Assembly: GCF_040954645.1 (NCBI RefSeq)
Contig: NC_092803.1
Coordinates: 15,687,230-15,751,229 of the forward strand
Source of the DNA: Diabrotica undecimpunctata
Taxonomy: Eukaryota > Arthropoda > Insecta > Coleoptera > Chrysomelidae
Reading direction: 5' to 3'
Length of the DNA: 64,000 nt
Part shown: positions 12,134 to 24,500 of the stretch, piece after piece
How positions within the stretch are numbered: position 1 is the stretch's first letter
Layout of the letters: each line of letters opens with the position of its first letter
Program-made: the position numbers and the translations under genes
The notes under the pieces: model-generated
The model's input: the letters and a program-made list of their open reading frames with translations, nothing else
What the model was told of the DNA's origin: nothing
Databases searched by the model: none

Positions 12134-12545
12134 TGTTATTGCCTGTGATGCAATAACTATACGATCTTTCAATAATTCCTTCATGCCTTCATTATTATAT
12201 TTTTCTCTTCACGGCTTGCAAAGATTGGTCGTGACCTATAAGTCTGATAAGGGTTATCATCTAAGCTATCTTCTACTGCAGATATTTCTTCTGTATCTCT
12301 ACATCTTCTCTATTGTTACAATTCCGTGAAATTTATTCTATATAGAAAAGGTCTCTTGACGGAAAAGAAGGAGTATTAAAGAAATTCAAAATGATCGAGA
12401 TGTCATCGAGATATCTCGAAATGTCTGGAATGTCAGAAAATGTATATAAATGCTAGAAGTTAGAAGTTATTAGTTGTCATTGTCTAAAAGTTAAGTTAAT
12501 GTATATAGTTGGTGTTTAAATAAAGTATTTTAAGAAAGTGTAACA
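12134..12545 (+). repeat. LTR of a retrotransposon
   Basis: The segment begins TGTTATTGCC and ends AGTGTAACA, giving short inverted ends TGTTA/TAACA. It contains a TATA box (TATATAAA, 12443-12450) and a poly(A) signal (AATAAA, 12519-12524) in the usual U3-R-U5 order. It is followed at once by a primer-binding-site-like sequence and a gag-like remnant. No second LTR lies in the window. Confidence 0.65.
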
Positions 12546-12563
12546 GTGGTGACAGCGTTGGGA
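12546..12563 (+). other. primer-binding site candidate
   Basis: GTGGTGACAGCGTTGGGA directly follows the LTR end. LTR retrotransposons place the TGG-starting tRNA primer site there. The matching tRNA was not determined. Confidence 0.5.
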
Positions 12564-12582
12564 TACAAAAGGTATTAAGTAA

Positions 12583-13210
12583 TTGTTAATAGTTAATACA
12601 AGATCTACTGCATGGTACCTCCGCATGGTTTTTAACATAGAAGAGCTGAAGGAAAAGCGTAGACAGGCAGATGAAGAGGAGGAGAAGGAAAGGTGTATAA
12701 AAGTAGAGGCAGAAATCGTAAATGGTTTATCCCAAATTCACGAAAATTTTCAGTTAAAGGTAAGTCAAATTGTTAGTAGAATAGACAAATTAGAACAACA
12801 GAACCATATAGAAACCTATTTAGAAAATAAATGAATACAACATCAAAACAATTTAAAACAACAACAAAATTATTCATAAAGACAGATAGTTGAGTTAGAA
12901 GGAAAAATTAATACCCAAGCTTCTTTATTTAACATTGTTTCAGTACCTAACGTCGAATCTGACTAAAAAGCTTCATCATCTTCCATACTTGAACCAAGTA
13001 CAACGAGAACTACTAAACTTTTAAAAACATTCATATTCGATACCCAGCATGGAAAACTTGGTAGTGTCGCCTCGAGGACAGGCAGCAACCGTCTTGCAAT
13101 TTCTTCCCAAGGCTTATACCTCTATAGTCCAAGCTTTACAGAAAAGATTAGCAACTCAATCAACAAGTCCCCACAGACACTTTGTCTAAGGACTAGCAAA
13201 CCCCAGTGGA
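12583..13210 (+). pseudogene. gag remnant of the LTR retrotransposon
   Basis: An open stretch to 12834 encodes a coiled-coil-like segment (NIEELKEKRRQADEEEEKER and IVSRIDKLEQQNHIE). After stops and frameshifts comes SPRGQAATVLQFLPKAYTSI and QALQKRLATQ, resembling the gag core of insect LTR elements (RGQAA.VLQ.LP). It breaks off at about 13210 with no pol. Confidence 0.55.
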
Positions 13211-13264
13211 GTCTTACGTGGCATCATCGTTTTTAATTATCAAAGATGTAACTCAAAGTTAATC

Positions 13265-13440
13265 AAACAACATTTAAAGGGTTTTTACCCACATATTAAG
13301 TGGCTTCAAACATGTACATCCAGATAGCACTGACGATGGAATAGTTATTCCGAAAACGTTCTGTGATGTAGCGCGATAGCGTTTTATATTATTACACCTT
13401 TTATAAAGGAATTTTTTAAATAAAATTTTTGTGACGCAGG
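13265..13440 (+). repeat. Penelope-type terminal repeat (pLTR-like) copy
   Basis: AAAGGGTTTTTACCCACATAT...AGTGGCT and GGAATAGTTATTCCGAAAACG match, inverted, the repeat at 42640-42890, which adjoins a GIY-YIG fragment. It contains the hammerhead-like core described separately. Assignment to a Penelope-like element is inference from that neighbour. Confidence 0.55.
13318..13372 (+). ncRNA. hammerhead-ribozyme-like motif 1
   Basis: CTGACGA (13330-13336) is followed by a stem II hairpin GGAAT/ATTCC (13338-13342 with 13347-13351), then GAAA (13352-13355), a minimal stem III ACGT and the cleavage-type TTC ending at 13361. Weak stem I pairing is possible with the flanks. One extra T lies between the core and stem II. 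Confidence 0.5.
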
Positions 13441-14340
13441 GTATACAGCCAACTACAGGAATTTAGTTTCCTTGTGGATTTTAGGAGATGACTCATGAAG
13501 CTTATTGTATAGTATTCTTGGCATTTCTTGGCTCCTGGTTTTTTTGGAAGTGCAATAAACTCAGACTTCTGCCATTCTGTTGGTATTTCTCCAGAGTTGT
13601 ATATTTTGTTGAGTATCTTTGTAATTATTGCTATTGAATCGATGTCCATTAGTTTAAGTAGTTCTACTTAATACATTATCAGAGCCTGGTGCTTTACCAT
13701 CCTTTAGCTGTGTTATTGCAAAATAAACTTTCTGCTGAAATATTCATGGTCCTTCATGTACCTCTCATTCTAGCTCTAGCTTCAGGATCTCATCTGTTAT
13801 CCATGATTTTTTCTTGATAAATTTAACTGCCTTAAAGTATTTTTCCTTTACATTTTGAACTGTTTCTGTAATATGTTTGATCTTATATTCTTCGTTGGAT
13901 TCGTCCCTAATCGCAGTCACTTGCTCGTTTAGCGTGGCTAGGGTCTTCCTTTTCGTCTTAAGGTGGTTCAGCTGATCGTGGTTTCTATTTCTGCACTCTT
14001 TTGAGTTTAACTTGGAATACTCCCACCAGTGGAACGTGGTTCGTCTCCAATTCTGCTCCCAGATAAATTTAAACATATGTGAAGCTGTTTCGGAATCTTT
14101 TATTTACTAAAATTCAATCTATTTCATTTCTAATGATTCTCCTGGGTCTGTCTTGAGGGGATTTCCACGTGTACAGCTTTCGAGGTGGTAATTGGACGAA
14201 TATGTTGGTGACAACTAATTCTTCTGCGAATTTTTCTATGGGGTCTCCACTCTCGTTTCTGACGCAAAGTCCATTTGCTCCGATGTACTTTGTGTTATCC
14301 CTAACTTGATCTTGTAAGAAGAAAAAACAATGATGTCTGG
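13441..14340 (-). mobile_element. APE-type LINE fragment (endonuclease to RT start)
   Basis: The minus strand reads NTKYIGANGLCVRNESGDP, then VQLPPRKLYTWKSPQD and RRIIRNEID (endonuclease end), KKKSWITDEILKLELE (linker) and ILNKIYNSGEIPTEWQKSEF with LPKKPGAKKCQEYY (RT start). The fragment stops before the catalytic palm. Frameshifts separate the three parts. Confidence 0.75.
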
Positions 14341-15254
14341 AAACATTTTTCAAAGGAAATGGATCATGATTTTTCTGGTTGTTGTAAAGTGTAAACGGTG
14401 CAGACAACGATACTGAGAAGGAATAGAGTAGGGAGACTAGAGTCGTCAGAACAGCGCGAGATACCACTCCATAGAGATATCAATCCGCCAATAAACAAGC
14501 ATAGCAAGAGTATTCTTTGCACTTTGATTAAATGTTTACTGTTTCAAAAGCGGCCACATTAACGAAGGCAAAGGCTTTGCGATAGTACAGAAAGCACCGG
14601 TAAACATAAACTTTATTTTATTGAGCTTCCTTGGTCTAATTGAGATTACTTTTCCCTAAAAATACTGGAAAATAATTTCGTTGTTAATGTGGTATCTGTT
14701 GTGAAAGTTTCGTTCTGGCATCCGAGTAGAAGCACCACAAATATGCTAAACCCAATTTTAATGGTAAAACAGACAGATTTACCGCCAGGAACTTACTAGA
14801 TATCATAATTGAAGATTGAGATCTATACATATATGTAATGCAATATTAGAGCATAGAACTACTGTAAAAAGGGCCACCATGATATTAACTAGGATAAAAA
14901 GCCTACCGTTTCTTTATTACAGAATATTCAAATCTATTAAATCCATTACAGATATTTTCGCCTGAATCGTCGTGTTATTCGACCATTTCTGACTTTCTGC
15001 CACCTGTTCCTAATACTTTCCTTAATTTTGTCCTAATACACGATAACGCAAAACCAATTGAACTTTTAAAGGAAATTTAATGAAATTGAAGTTAGGGCCA
15101 GTGTTGAATACCGACCTAAACCATACTGAGTGTTGTTGGGATATGTTCGATCTATCTGTTTAGCTGTTATAATAGGTAATAGATAATAACTGGGAACTCA
15201 CTGGGCAACCACTTCTAATTGGCAAACAAAAACACATTTAACAATTTATAATAT
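14341..15254. other. no gene; first copy of a direct repeat
   Basis: Apart from the repeat at 14821-15018, no element was recognised in this stretch downstream of the eIF5B poly(A) candidate. Confidence 0.5.
14821..15018. repeat. direct repeat, copy 1
   Basis: About 200 bp that align with 15817-16019 in the same orientation. Shared blocks are ATCTATACATATA, TAGAGCATA.AACTACTGTAA, GATATTAACT and TTCGACCATTT. Divergence is moderate. The two copies flank the last eIF5B exon. Confidence 0.75.
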
Positions 15255-15260
15255 TTTATT
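15255..15260 (-). promoter_or_regulatory. candidate poly(A) signal of eIF5B
   Basis: AATAAA on the minus strand (TTTATT on the plus strand), about 195 bp after the eIF5B stop codon, a plausible 3' UTR length. Such hexamers are common in AT-rich DNA, so this is only a candidate. Confidence 0.35.
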
Positions 15261-15454
15261 CATTCATATAAATATACATCAATTCAAAACACCCTTTTGT
15301 AGGTCAATCAATAGATCAAGTCATATGTCAAGAATCTCAGTGGAAAAATTACCAGCCTAAAATAATCTGTATCTTTCGAAAATAAAAGCAGTTTGAAGAA
15401 ATACTGAGGAGAATGGATAGTCCATCCATTTGGGAAGTATATATTGCACAATTA

Positions 15455-15562
15455 TTACAAAATTTGAAAGATTTTCTTTAGTTCCAACATCAACTGCCAG
15501 TCTGTCTTCTGTAAGTCGTCTCTGAAATAATCCTTGCAGGCATCGATTGATTGTCTGGATAT
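15455..15562 (-). CDS. eIF5B: eIF5B exon n, terminal exon with stop
   Basis: A 108-bp exon too short to show as a long open frame. After acceptor ttgcag it encodes [18 protein letters not shown], then [17 protein letters not shown] and TAA. It matches the conserved eIF5B C-terminus (SRQSID..KD.FRD....DW.L..ELKK.F.I). It is in phase with the VSK that ends exon m, although 11,754 bp away. Without it the protein would lack the terminal helix of domain IV. Confidence 0.95.
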   Translation of the reverse strand: MSRQSIDACKDYFRDDLQKTDWQLMLELKKIFQIL

Positions 15563-18500
15563 CTGCAACAAAAATTAAATCTATAATAATTTACAACACA
15601 AGCCTTTTTAATTCTAGAACCTTTTTTATGTTTATTTTAAAGGATGTGATTAAGACATTGTTTATAATAGAAAAAAAAAGGAAAGGCGAAATTTTCATTG
15701 TAGCACCCAACTCGAAGGACCATAAATGTGCCAGACCAAAATTTGAACTGTAAAACCAACATATTGAGCGCTGAAAACATACAAGACCTCAGACTTCACG
15801 TTAATTAAATATATACATCTATACATATACCTAACGCGATGCTAGAGCATAAAACTACTGTAACAAAGGCCACGCACGATATTAACTGGAGATAAAGAGC
15901 TGGGCGTTTGTTTATTTAAGAGTATTCATACATATTCAATCGATTATTATCATCTTCGCCCGAGTCGCCGCGCTTTTCGACCATTTTTCCCTTTCTGCCA
16001 TCTTCTCCTACTAGTTACGATCACTTCGGATGTTTGATTGCACACCCAACCCCATTCCCTCTCAGGTTAAATGGTAATCATTTGGTATGAATAATCGTGA
16101 AATAAGTCATCTCTGCCATTCGTGATAACGCTGGAAAGAGATCTCCGTCTGCGCAATTTCACACAAAATGCACTCAGGTTTTTCGTCTAGTATACTACAT
16201 CTCATATTTTTTATTTTTTATAATGAATAAACACAAAAATGATTTTTGTCGAAGGAACTTGCATTTTCTGTTGTAAGGTCACGTATTTATCGAACAGTCC
16301 TAACATCAAAGATAATAAACTAAGCACGTTTTGTATTTTCAAGTATTTACCAGCAGTTATTTTATGATTTAACGAATTTTACCGATAGAAACATCTTATC
16401 TAGTATTGTTGTAAGCCTGATATTTTGAACATATTGTTACTGTAAGTTTCCAAAACGTTTTTTTAAACCAGCATTTGTAATACCGCAGACAAGCTTCCAT
16501 TATATAATAGATTGCACAAAATACCCACAAGAAAATAACGTTGCGAAAACCCTAACAAAATAAAACAAGACATATATTCTTCTCATATTTCTTTCTCTCC
16601 GTTTACCGCCTCCCAATCCCTCGTAGAGATAGGGGACGAATAACTCGAATGCGGGTCTTCTGCGCTATAGTTAGTTTTCATGAATGGAAGTAGAGCACAC
16701 GAGACCTTTTGACCCAAATATCCATTGATCCCATTCATGTCTCTCGGGCTCGTCGCTTCATCCCCTGCCTCCGCGGCACGATTCTTTTTCGTGTCCCGGG
16801 AGTATCTTCGCCGTATCCTGTCTGCATTATTAGGATTATTTGCATTTTCATTGTGCGAGAGGGATCTCGAAATCTGGAGCTGCTGAAATTATTAGTACAC
16901 TTTGATACAGGGATTATGTAAGCTCATTGTAATTTAAAGCGATTATCCGTTATTGAATATTATTCTTAATTTACCTGTTAGATGTTTGAAATTATATTAG
17001 AATAATCTTGACTGATATTTGTTCATATTCTTGTATTTGTATGTTTGTTAATAATTTCTATTTACGAGAGAGATAAGAGAGAACAAAACAAATGGATAAT
17101 AAAAAGTACTGCAGAACTGATACTTTAAAGACACCACTCATCCAACTTCCCATAACAAGTTCTTCTTAAAAATAAAAACAAATAAATAAAGCAATAACAT
17201 GGTGATGATAAAAAAAACTATGCTAACTCTGGTACACATATTTACTTTTCTCTAACAAGAGTAACTTAAATGCTAACGTCATTCTCGCAAGATGGCCTAA
17301 TTACCTACGTGTCTTTGTCCTGACGATCGGGCTACTTTGTGGTTTCCCGTACAGCTCTCCGATCTCTGCATTTGTTCGTCTCCTCCAAATGTCTTCATAG
17401 TCTTTTACTCAACCAAATATCTTCCTTAAAACACTCCGTTCCAGATGTTCAGCATATTTTCTCGGTTTTTGTTCATAATCTGTTTGGCTCCCGTACAGGA
17501 TCGTGGGTTGGATCACTGTTCAGTATAGTCTCAATTTTGCCTCTCTGGAGATGTTTTTTGCTCTTAGTAGTTTATGTAGAGCTCCGACCGTCTTCCTCTC
17601 GAAATCCGCTTTTTAATTTCTTTGCTTTCTTCCCATTTACTTGTTAGGGATACTCCCAGATACTAAACTCCGTCACCATTTTGAAGCAATACTCTTTACT
17701 CCCGTTGTTTGTGGTGGTCTCGTGTGTTTTCATATGTGGTCTGCCCCATTTCCATAGCCTTTGTTTTTTGCTCATTAATAATCAGTCCATAGTATTTAGC
17801 CTTCGCTTCAAAGAGTTTGAAAATCCTCACCAGTTCCCCTTTAGTTCTTTTCATTAACACTACATCATTTGCAAAGGCCAGGACCTGTCTTCTGTTGTCA
17901 TAAATCATACCTTTCGTTCGTATTCCACTCTTTCTTTCATTATTGCCTCCAGCAAGAAATTAAAGAGTATTTTGGACAGCGGATCTCCCTGCTTTAGTCC
18001 CCTTCTTACTTTAAATGATTAAAGTGTTGTAATTACGAGATTGTTGTAGAAGAGTACTGGTAAGTAATTGTTATCCTAAGAACTTGGAGACGTAAAAAGC
18101 GGTTTTGGCGGGTCATGGTGATTCTTGGTCGTCTCTGTCCAGGTATTTTCCGGCCGTTTGGCAAAATCTAAGCTACCTCTCTAAATATTGCAGATTGTGT
18201 AACTCCAAAGCGTTGTACTACCATAACTTGAGTCAACCCTTGCTCTATTAGAGTTACAGCAAACGCACTTTCCTCGGGTGTAAGATGTCTTATTTCTCGT
18301 CCTAGGAACATTTTGTACGAGTAATAAGTACAATTAATAAAATTTTTAAATGCAAAGTAAATCGGCACACAGCAAAATAATTACCAAACTTCTTACTAAA
18401 ATATTTTTTTGGGAAGGTAAGAAAATAAAGTACATTACATTAAGAAATATTTAGAATAAGAAACAGAAAGAACAATTGTTGTCCTCTTTTTAATACAATA

Positions 18501-21500
18501 CATTGTTCTCTATTTGTTTTACTTCTACCGATCCTATTACTGTACATTTGATTTTCTTGATTTCCTCTTATACTTCTAGTACTTTTTCAGATTTTAATTT
18601 GCGTATAATAAATGTATCTATAAACCACTCGGATCCATTTTGATCCCGAAGATCCTTTGTATGACTACAAATATTTTCTATCGAATTTCTATTCTTTCCC
18701 GAATGCATGGGACTGAATAAACTATCAGTGCGAAATTATGAGTTTTTTATAAGTCTGAGGTAATAAGCTTGTTATGAATATTTCTAAAGGGGTCTCTATC
18801 TAAAAATCCTAAATTACCAACTGCTGAAAATAGACCTCTCTAAGTTTTTGCCACTCCTCTCTATCCTGTGTTATTTTTATTCAGTTTCCAGCAATTCTCT
18901 TTACGTTTTCAGTTCATCTTATGGCTGTACTTTTGTACGCTTCGGGTCTCGGACGCCATTCGACTACATTTCTTGTCAATCGCTCATCCGTCATTCTACC
19001 AACATGTCCGGTTAGGTAAGCCATACTTTTCGTTGAATCTCATGTTTTATCTCTTTCAATGTCTATCTCTTGCTCCAAATACTTATCGTATATTAACCTA
19101 GTTAATATACTACGTGTTATAGTATTATAGTTAGATTGTTTTGATTTGTTATGAACTGGGTTTTTAAAATATTTATTTTCAAGCCGACTTCTTTAGATGA
19201 TTTTTCTAACTCTTTTAACATACATTATGCTTCCTAGATATTATCTTAAATCAATACAACATCGTCCGCAAAACATAGGTGATTAAACATTTCTCCATCG
19301 ATGTTGATTCCAGCTGATCTCCATTCTATATTATTAAGCATATCTTTCATTATAACAATATTAGCATAATGCGACGGAATTTTCAGTTCAAACAAGCATT
19401 TGTTAAATAGAGTTCTTAAGCCTCCGATAAGTTTATGATCTCCTTCTTTTATTGCCTCTATTATAATACTATCCTCATCTTTTCAGAGCTGATATAATCT
19501 CCTCTTCAGTTAGGTTCGGGATATTTTCTAAAGCTTGGTTTCTAATTTTCTCATACGTGATTTTTGTTACCTGTCCGTCTAACGAATACAATATTGTTTG
19601 TAGAATAAATCGATATCCGGTAAGATCTCATTTCTGTTTGTGACAATATTTCCTTCTGAGTTTTTGATCTGGTTCTGCTAGAGAACCTTCAAACTTTTAT
19701 TTTCATTAATTGGATTTTTAATCTCAATCGCATTCTGTTGTCTCTTATATTTTCTAATATCATCCGTTATCTCCCTATTTATCGATCTGTATTTCTGTGT
19801 AGATCTATCTAAAAGTTTTCTAAGTCCTTTTTACTTCTTTCTGACATTCTTCTACATTTTCTGGGATTTCATGCTATTTCGTTCTTTTGTATGTTTATCT
19901 CCACTTTTTCTCTTACCATCCGATGGTCCTTTCTCGTACGGAATATATATTTAGAACATCTACATCCCAAAAAATATTTTGTCTACTACTTCTTATAAAG
20001 TCCACCGCGTTCTTTGTCTTTCCAACTGGGCTTACCCAGGTCCATTTTCTGTTATGCTTTTTTTTGTTTAAAAAACGTATTCATAGAGTACTTGTTCATT
20101 CAAAGCCTACCAAGCAGCAAAGGTCCATATTCTAATTCAAGAAATTTTGAAATGTGGCTTTATCGCAGAATACTGGACACAACACATTACGAATCGAACA
20201 ATATTAAACACCATTGATAGACAGTTAGAACTTATAACAACGAATAAGAAAATAAATACCTCGTACCTAGACCGCATTATGAGAAATGATAAATATATCC
20301 TCCTATTCATTATTCATTCATCCATCCTTATCATTTACATCTCGTTCAAATTCTACTAAACCTAATTTAAGTATTTTCATCAATGGTGAGGGTATTTTGA
20401 GTTGTAGTGATGTGAAGTTTTTAGGAGTGACTTTCGACTCTCATTTATCTTTTAAGACTCATTGTTGGAATGTATGTAAAAAACTCAATTCTAAATGTTA
20501 TCAATTGAGAAATTTGGGTAGAATACTTAGTCTGCAACACCTTCGTCTTTTTTATTTTGCTGAGGTACAATCGACAATGAGTTACGGTATAACTGTCTGG
20601 GGTGGCTCTTCTAGTATAAAGGACGTTTTTAAGGCCCAAAATCGTATTGTGAGATGTATTGCAGGTGTTCCGTATGGTTGGTCTTGTAAAAACCTATTTA
20701 GAAATTTAAATATATTAACAGTGTATGGAATTTACATTTTGGAATTATTGATACTAATTCATAAAAATAAAAGAACTTTTTTATGTAACAGTGATATTCA
20801 CTCACACAACATAAGAAATAAGAGACAGTTTGTAGTACTCTATCGACATTTAGAAATAAGTAGGAAGTCATCTACTGTCTCTGGTTTACTACTGTATAAT
20901 CAACTTCCTCAAAAATTTAAAAACATTCATTCAACTACAGCTTTTAAAAACCAAGTCAAAGAGTACCTAGTGACCATGTGTTCTTATACATTAGGTGAAT
21001 ATTACCAGAGTGTATCTGTAAATGCCCAAGCTGCAACATAACCAAATTCAATATTATTTTAATTATATTATGATGTCCATATTGTACGTTTTATATGTAT
21101 TTTAATGTTTTAAACATTTTTAGTGTATTGTTTTCATTTTTTTGTAATGACTTTATAGTGATTTATATTATACTTTGTAATTATTTATAATTTATATTTA
21201 TAATTTTAGTTTTGACTTGCTGTAAACCTTGTTGTAACTTACAGTCAAATAAACTATCTATCTACGAATAATAATTGAAGGAAAGATAGATGGCCGAAAA
21301 TGAGTCAAAAGACCCAAGTCATGGATTTGCAATATCAGAGTTTGAACGGGCATGAACATTCAACAATTATTACTAAGAGTAGCGCAGAATAGAGAACATT
21401 TTGAGGTAGTGATCGTAAACCTCGAGGAATGGAGTGCACCAGAAGAAGAAGATATCATGTTCATTTAGGTAATTCAGGAATGTACATCCTCTTTCGTTTC

Positions 21501-24500
21501 ATTTTCCCAGTCCGTGAAGACTTATTAAAGTCTCTGCGTCGTCTTCTCTACTTCTAATTTTGGCATTGAAGTCCGCTGGTATGTGTGTAGGCCTGGATAA
21601 TTGTTAGGGAATATCATGAATGTGTTGCTTGTGTAAGCCCATTTTAAATTAAATAAATTAAATAGACTTACTCACAATCAATTTAATTTTACTACCCAAA
21701 ACGACCGGTTTCGCTTTCTAAAATTTGCAAAGCATCATCAGGTCAGTGGTACAAAGTCAATTAAATGCTGCAATTATAAAAAACCCATATTAGGGTGCTG
21801 TCTTATAAAGATATAGATAAAAAACTTATAGTAATTATGCCAATATTACATGTCTGTATTTATTAATATGCATAAAATTGCTTTAGCAGACAAAGTAACA
21901 AACCACAAATTAGTAAGAGATAATCTATTGAATTGTAATAAATTAGAAATAAACAAAATACTACTTATATGCCGGTACAAGAGTTTTTATATATCTTTTA
22001 TTTAGCTTGTAAATTGGATACATTGATATCCAAAAGGTAAAAAGTAATAAGGCACCGGGTGAGGATAGTATTATAATAGAGGCAACAAAAGAAGGAGATC
22101 ATGAACTTATCGAAGGCTTAAAAACTGTACTTAACAAATGCTTGTTTGAAGGGAAAATTCCGTCGCGTTGGTCAAATGATAATATTCTTATAATGCACAA
22201 AAAAGGAGGAACTACCGACCTCGCAAATTATAGTCTTGTAAGCTTGCTTAGTCATGCTGACAATATTTTCGATATGTCTCTTGTGGATAAAAAATTCTAC
22301 TCATCTGATAGATGGTTCTTCTCCTGTGTAGTATAAGAGGTTTCCGGAGTTTAATATTAGTTGGTTTTCTCCTTTTCTTCGGACTTCGCTTAGAACTGTT
22401 ATGCCTCATTTAATTTTCTTTAATTTCACATCTAATTATGTTAGTCTGTCATCTGTTGATAGGTTCTTGTATTGTATGTTGAAATATTCACTGGTAGATA
22501 TTCACGGTTGCGTGGTTTGTTTCTCTTCTCTTCCAGACGCAAATTACCTCACCCAGAATTCATGTAGTGGACCTTTTTCAAGGCGTAAGATTTAAAATTT
22601 GATGTTCTTACCCACCTGGGTTACACTTGACCCTGTTTTAAAAAATTGCCATATTTGGGGCAAAAGCCATAATCGTTCACGCTGGCCAGACGTATTGAAG
22701 GATTATTTTAGGGAAGGGGTAAAGGATTTTGTTTTTAGGTGGGGACATATGGAATATCGACATGCCTTCCTCTCGGTGAAGTGATTTAAAAGAAAGGCAT
22801 GGCCACGGTGGACAGGGTGGGTCGCATCGATAAAGCAAATCTGTCCTCTATAGGGATCATAAAGGAGTGTATAGCCGCTACCGCTTCATAACTTCATAAG
22901 GAATATTGTAGTCTTAACTGTTGTCTAGCAGTCACTAAAACTACTCCAGTAATGCAATGAAAGGCTGGTCCAGGATAATTTCCTATGCACCCTAACTTAG
23001 TACTAATGGTTGCTGTTGCCCTTAATCAAATAGAAGGATGTAGAAATAATTATTTAGGCGTTAAGTGGAAGATTGGGGTTGGGACAATCTCTCCCAGGTC
23101 ATAATAATTGTATCCTACGAATGAACACTAAAATACCAGATTATTTATTTTATTTATTGATAAAATAATCATCTCTGTTATCTAGCCTCTTATATGTATT
23201 TAGAGTTTTTCTAATAAATATCCAAATTATTGCTATACAAAAAAATACCGCCCCATAAACAGCGAACATCCGATTGACCTAAAACTACTGCAAACTTATT
23301 GAATAACCCGACATACACGAATAGGAAAAGGGATGGAACGTTGAGAGATCCGCAGTAGCCAACAAATGGGTCGATAACTCCCCTTGCAACATAAGCGGGT
23401 GCACCGTTCATTCACCTTGTTCATATTCGGTTTATTCATGCAGCGGATGTGAATTGGTTCAACAGTGAATGAAATTCAACAAGGAAATAAATTGGTTTGT
23501 TAAGGATTTTATTAGAATGTAAGAATTTGAAAATCTAGAGCGATAGTTTTGTAGAGAAATTATAAATAGGAGGAAATATGGGTTGTATTTTTGCAGATGA
23601 GACTAACTAAGATATAAGACACAAGTTTATATTAACTTTTGGAAATGTTCTATAACAAAACGAATCTGTTGAATATTAATTACCTATCTAGGAGCTAGTT
23701 CATAGAGCTAGGATCATAGTTAAATAGTTTTTCATAAAAGTGCAATATCTGGATATTTGCTACTTATTTGTTCACTATATTTCTTATCTCATTTTTGTTA
23801 TTTAAATCACAAAATTTAAATACACACTTATTATTCAGTTTTACCTTAAGTACAAAGGGAATTTACAAAGATAAATGTTAATGAAACCGCAGAGACACAA
23901 GCACCAATAGAAAAGCAAATTAGATACAAATCTTCAAGATCAAAAATGAAATAATAAATTGATTAGAGAAGAAAAATGACACCTAAAATTTTGCAATAAT
24001 TAGTAAATCACAGGATAAGCTTAGCTGAGGAATAACAAGGTTTTTGTACTGGAAGATCGTATATAGATGCAATATTCGTCGTAAAGCAAATCAACGAGAA
24101 ATAACTATAGTATAATCGACCAGTATTTGTGTCTGATTGACTTAAAGGAAGCATTTGACAGAGTAAGACTCAAAGACGTAATCCATCTACTATATAATTG
24201 AGAAGTTCCCCTAGATATCACAAAAACTATTGAAAACATCTACCAACCTACCAAAATGGAAGTCAGAATAGATGGACAACTTACAGAACTTATTAACACA
24301 GGCAAGTAAGACTGATTAAGCCCTATGCTCTTCAGTTTAATCATGGATGAAGTCATCAAAGGTGTCAGCAAAGGAAAAGGATTCAGAATGGGAAACAAAC
24401 AAATAAAAATACTCCATACATATATTGAAGGTTGCGTTTGGATTCAATTCGAGTTTCTCGCCATTCTCCTACACTTATTTCAAGGTTTACAGGGAGACTT

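Noticed and set aside
16709..16921. 70-codon open frame in a GC-richer patch
   Set aside because: No similarity to any family that I know and no splice or start context.
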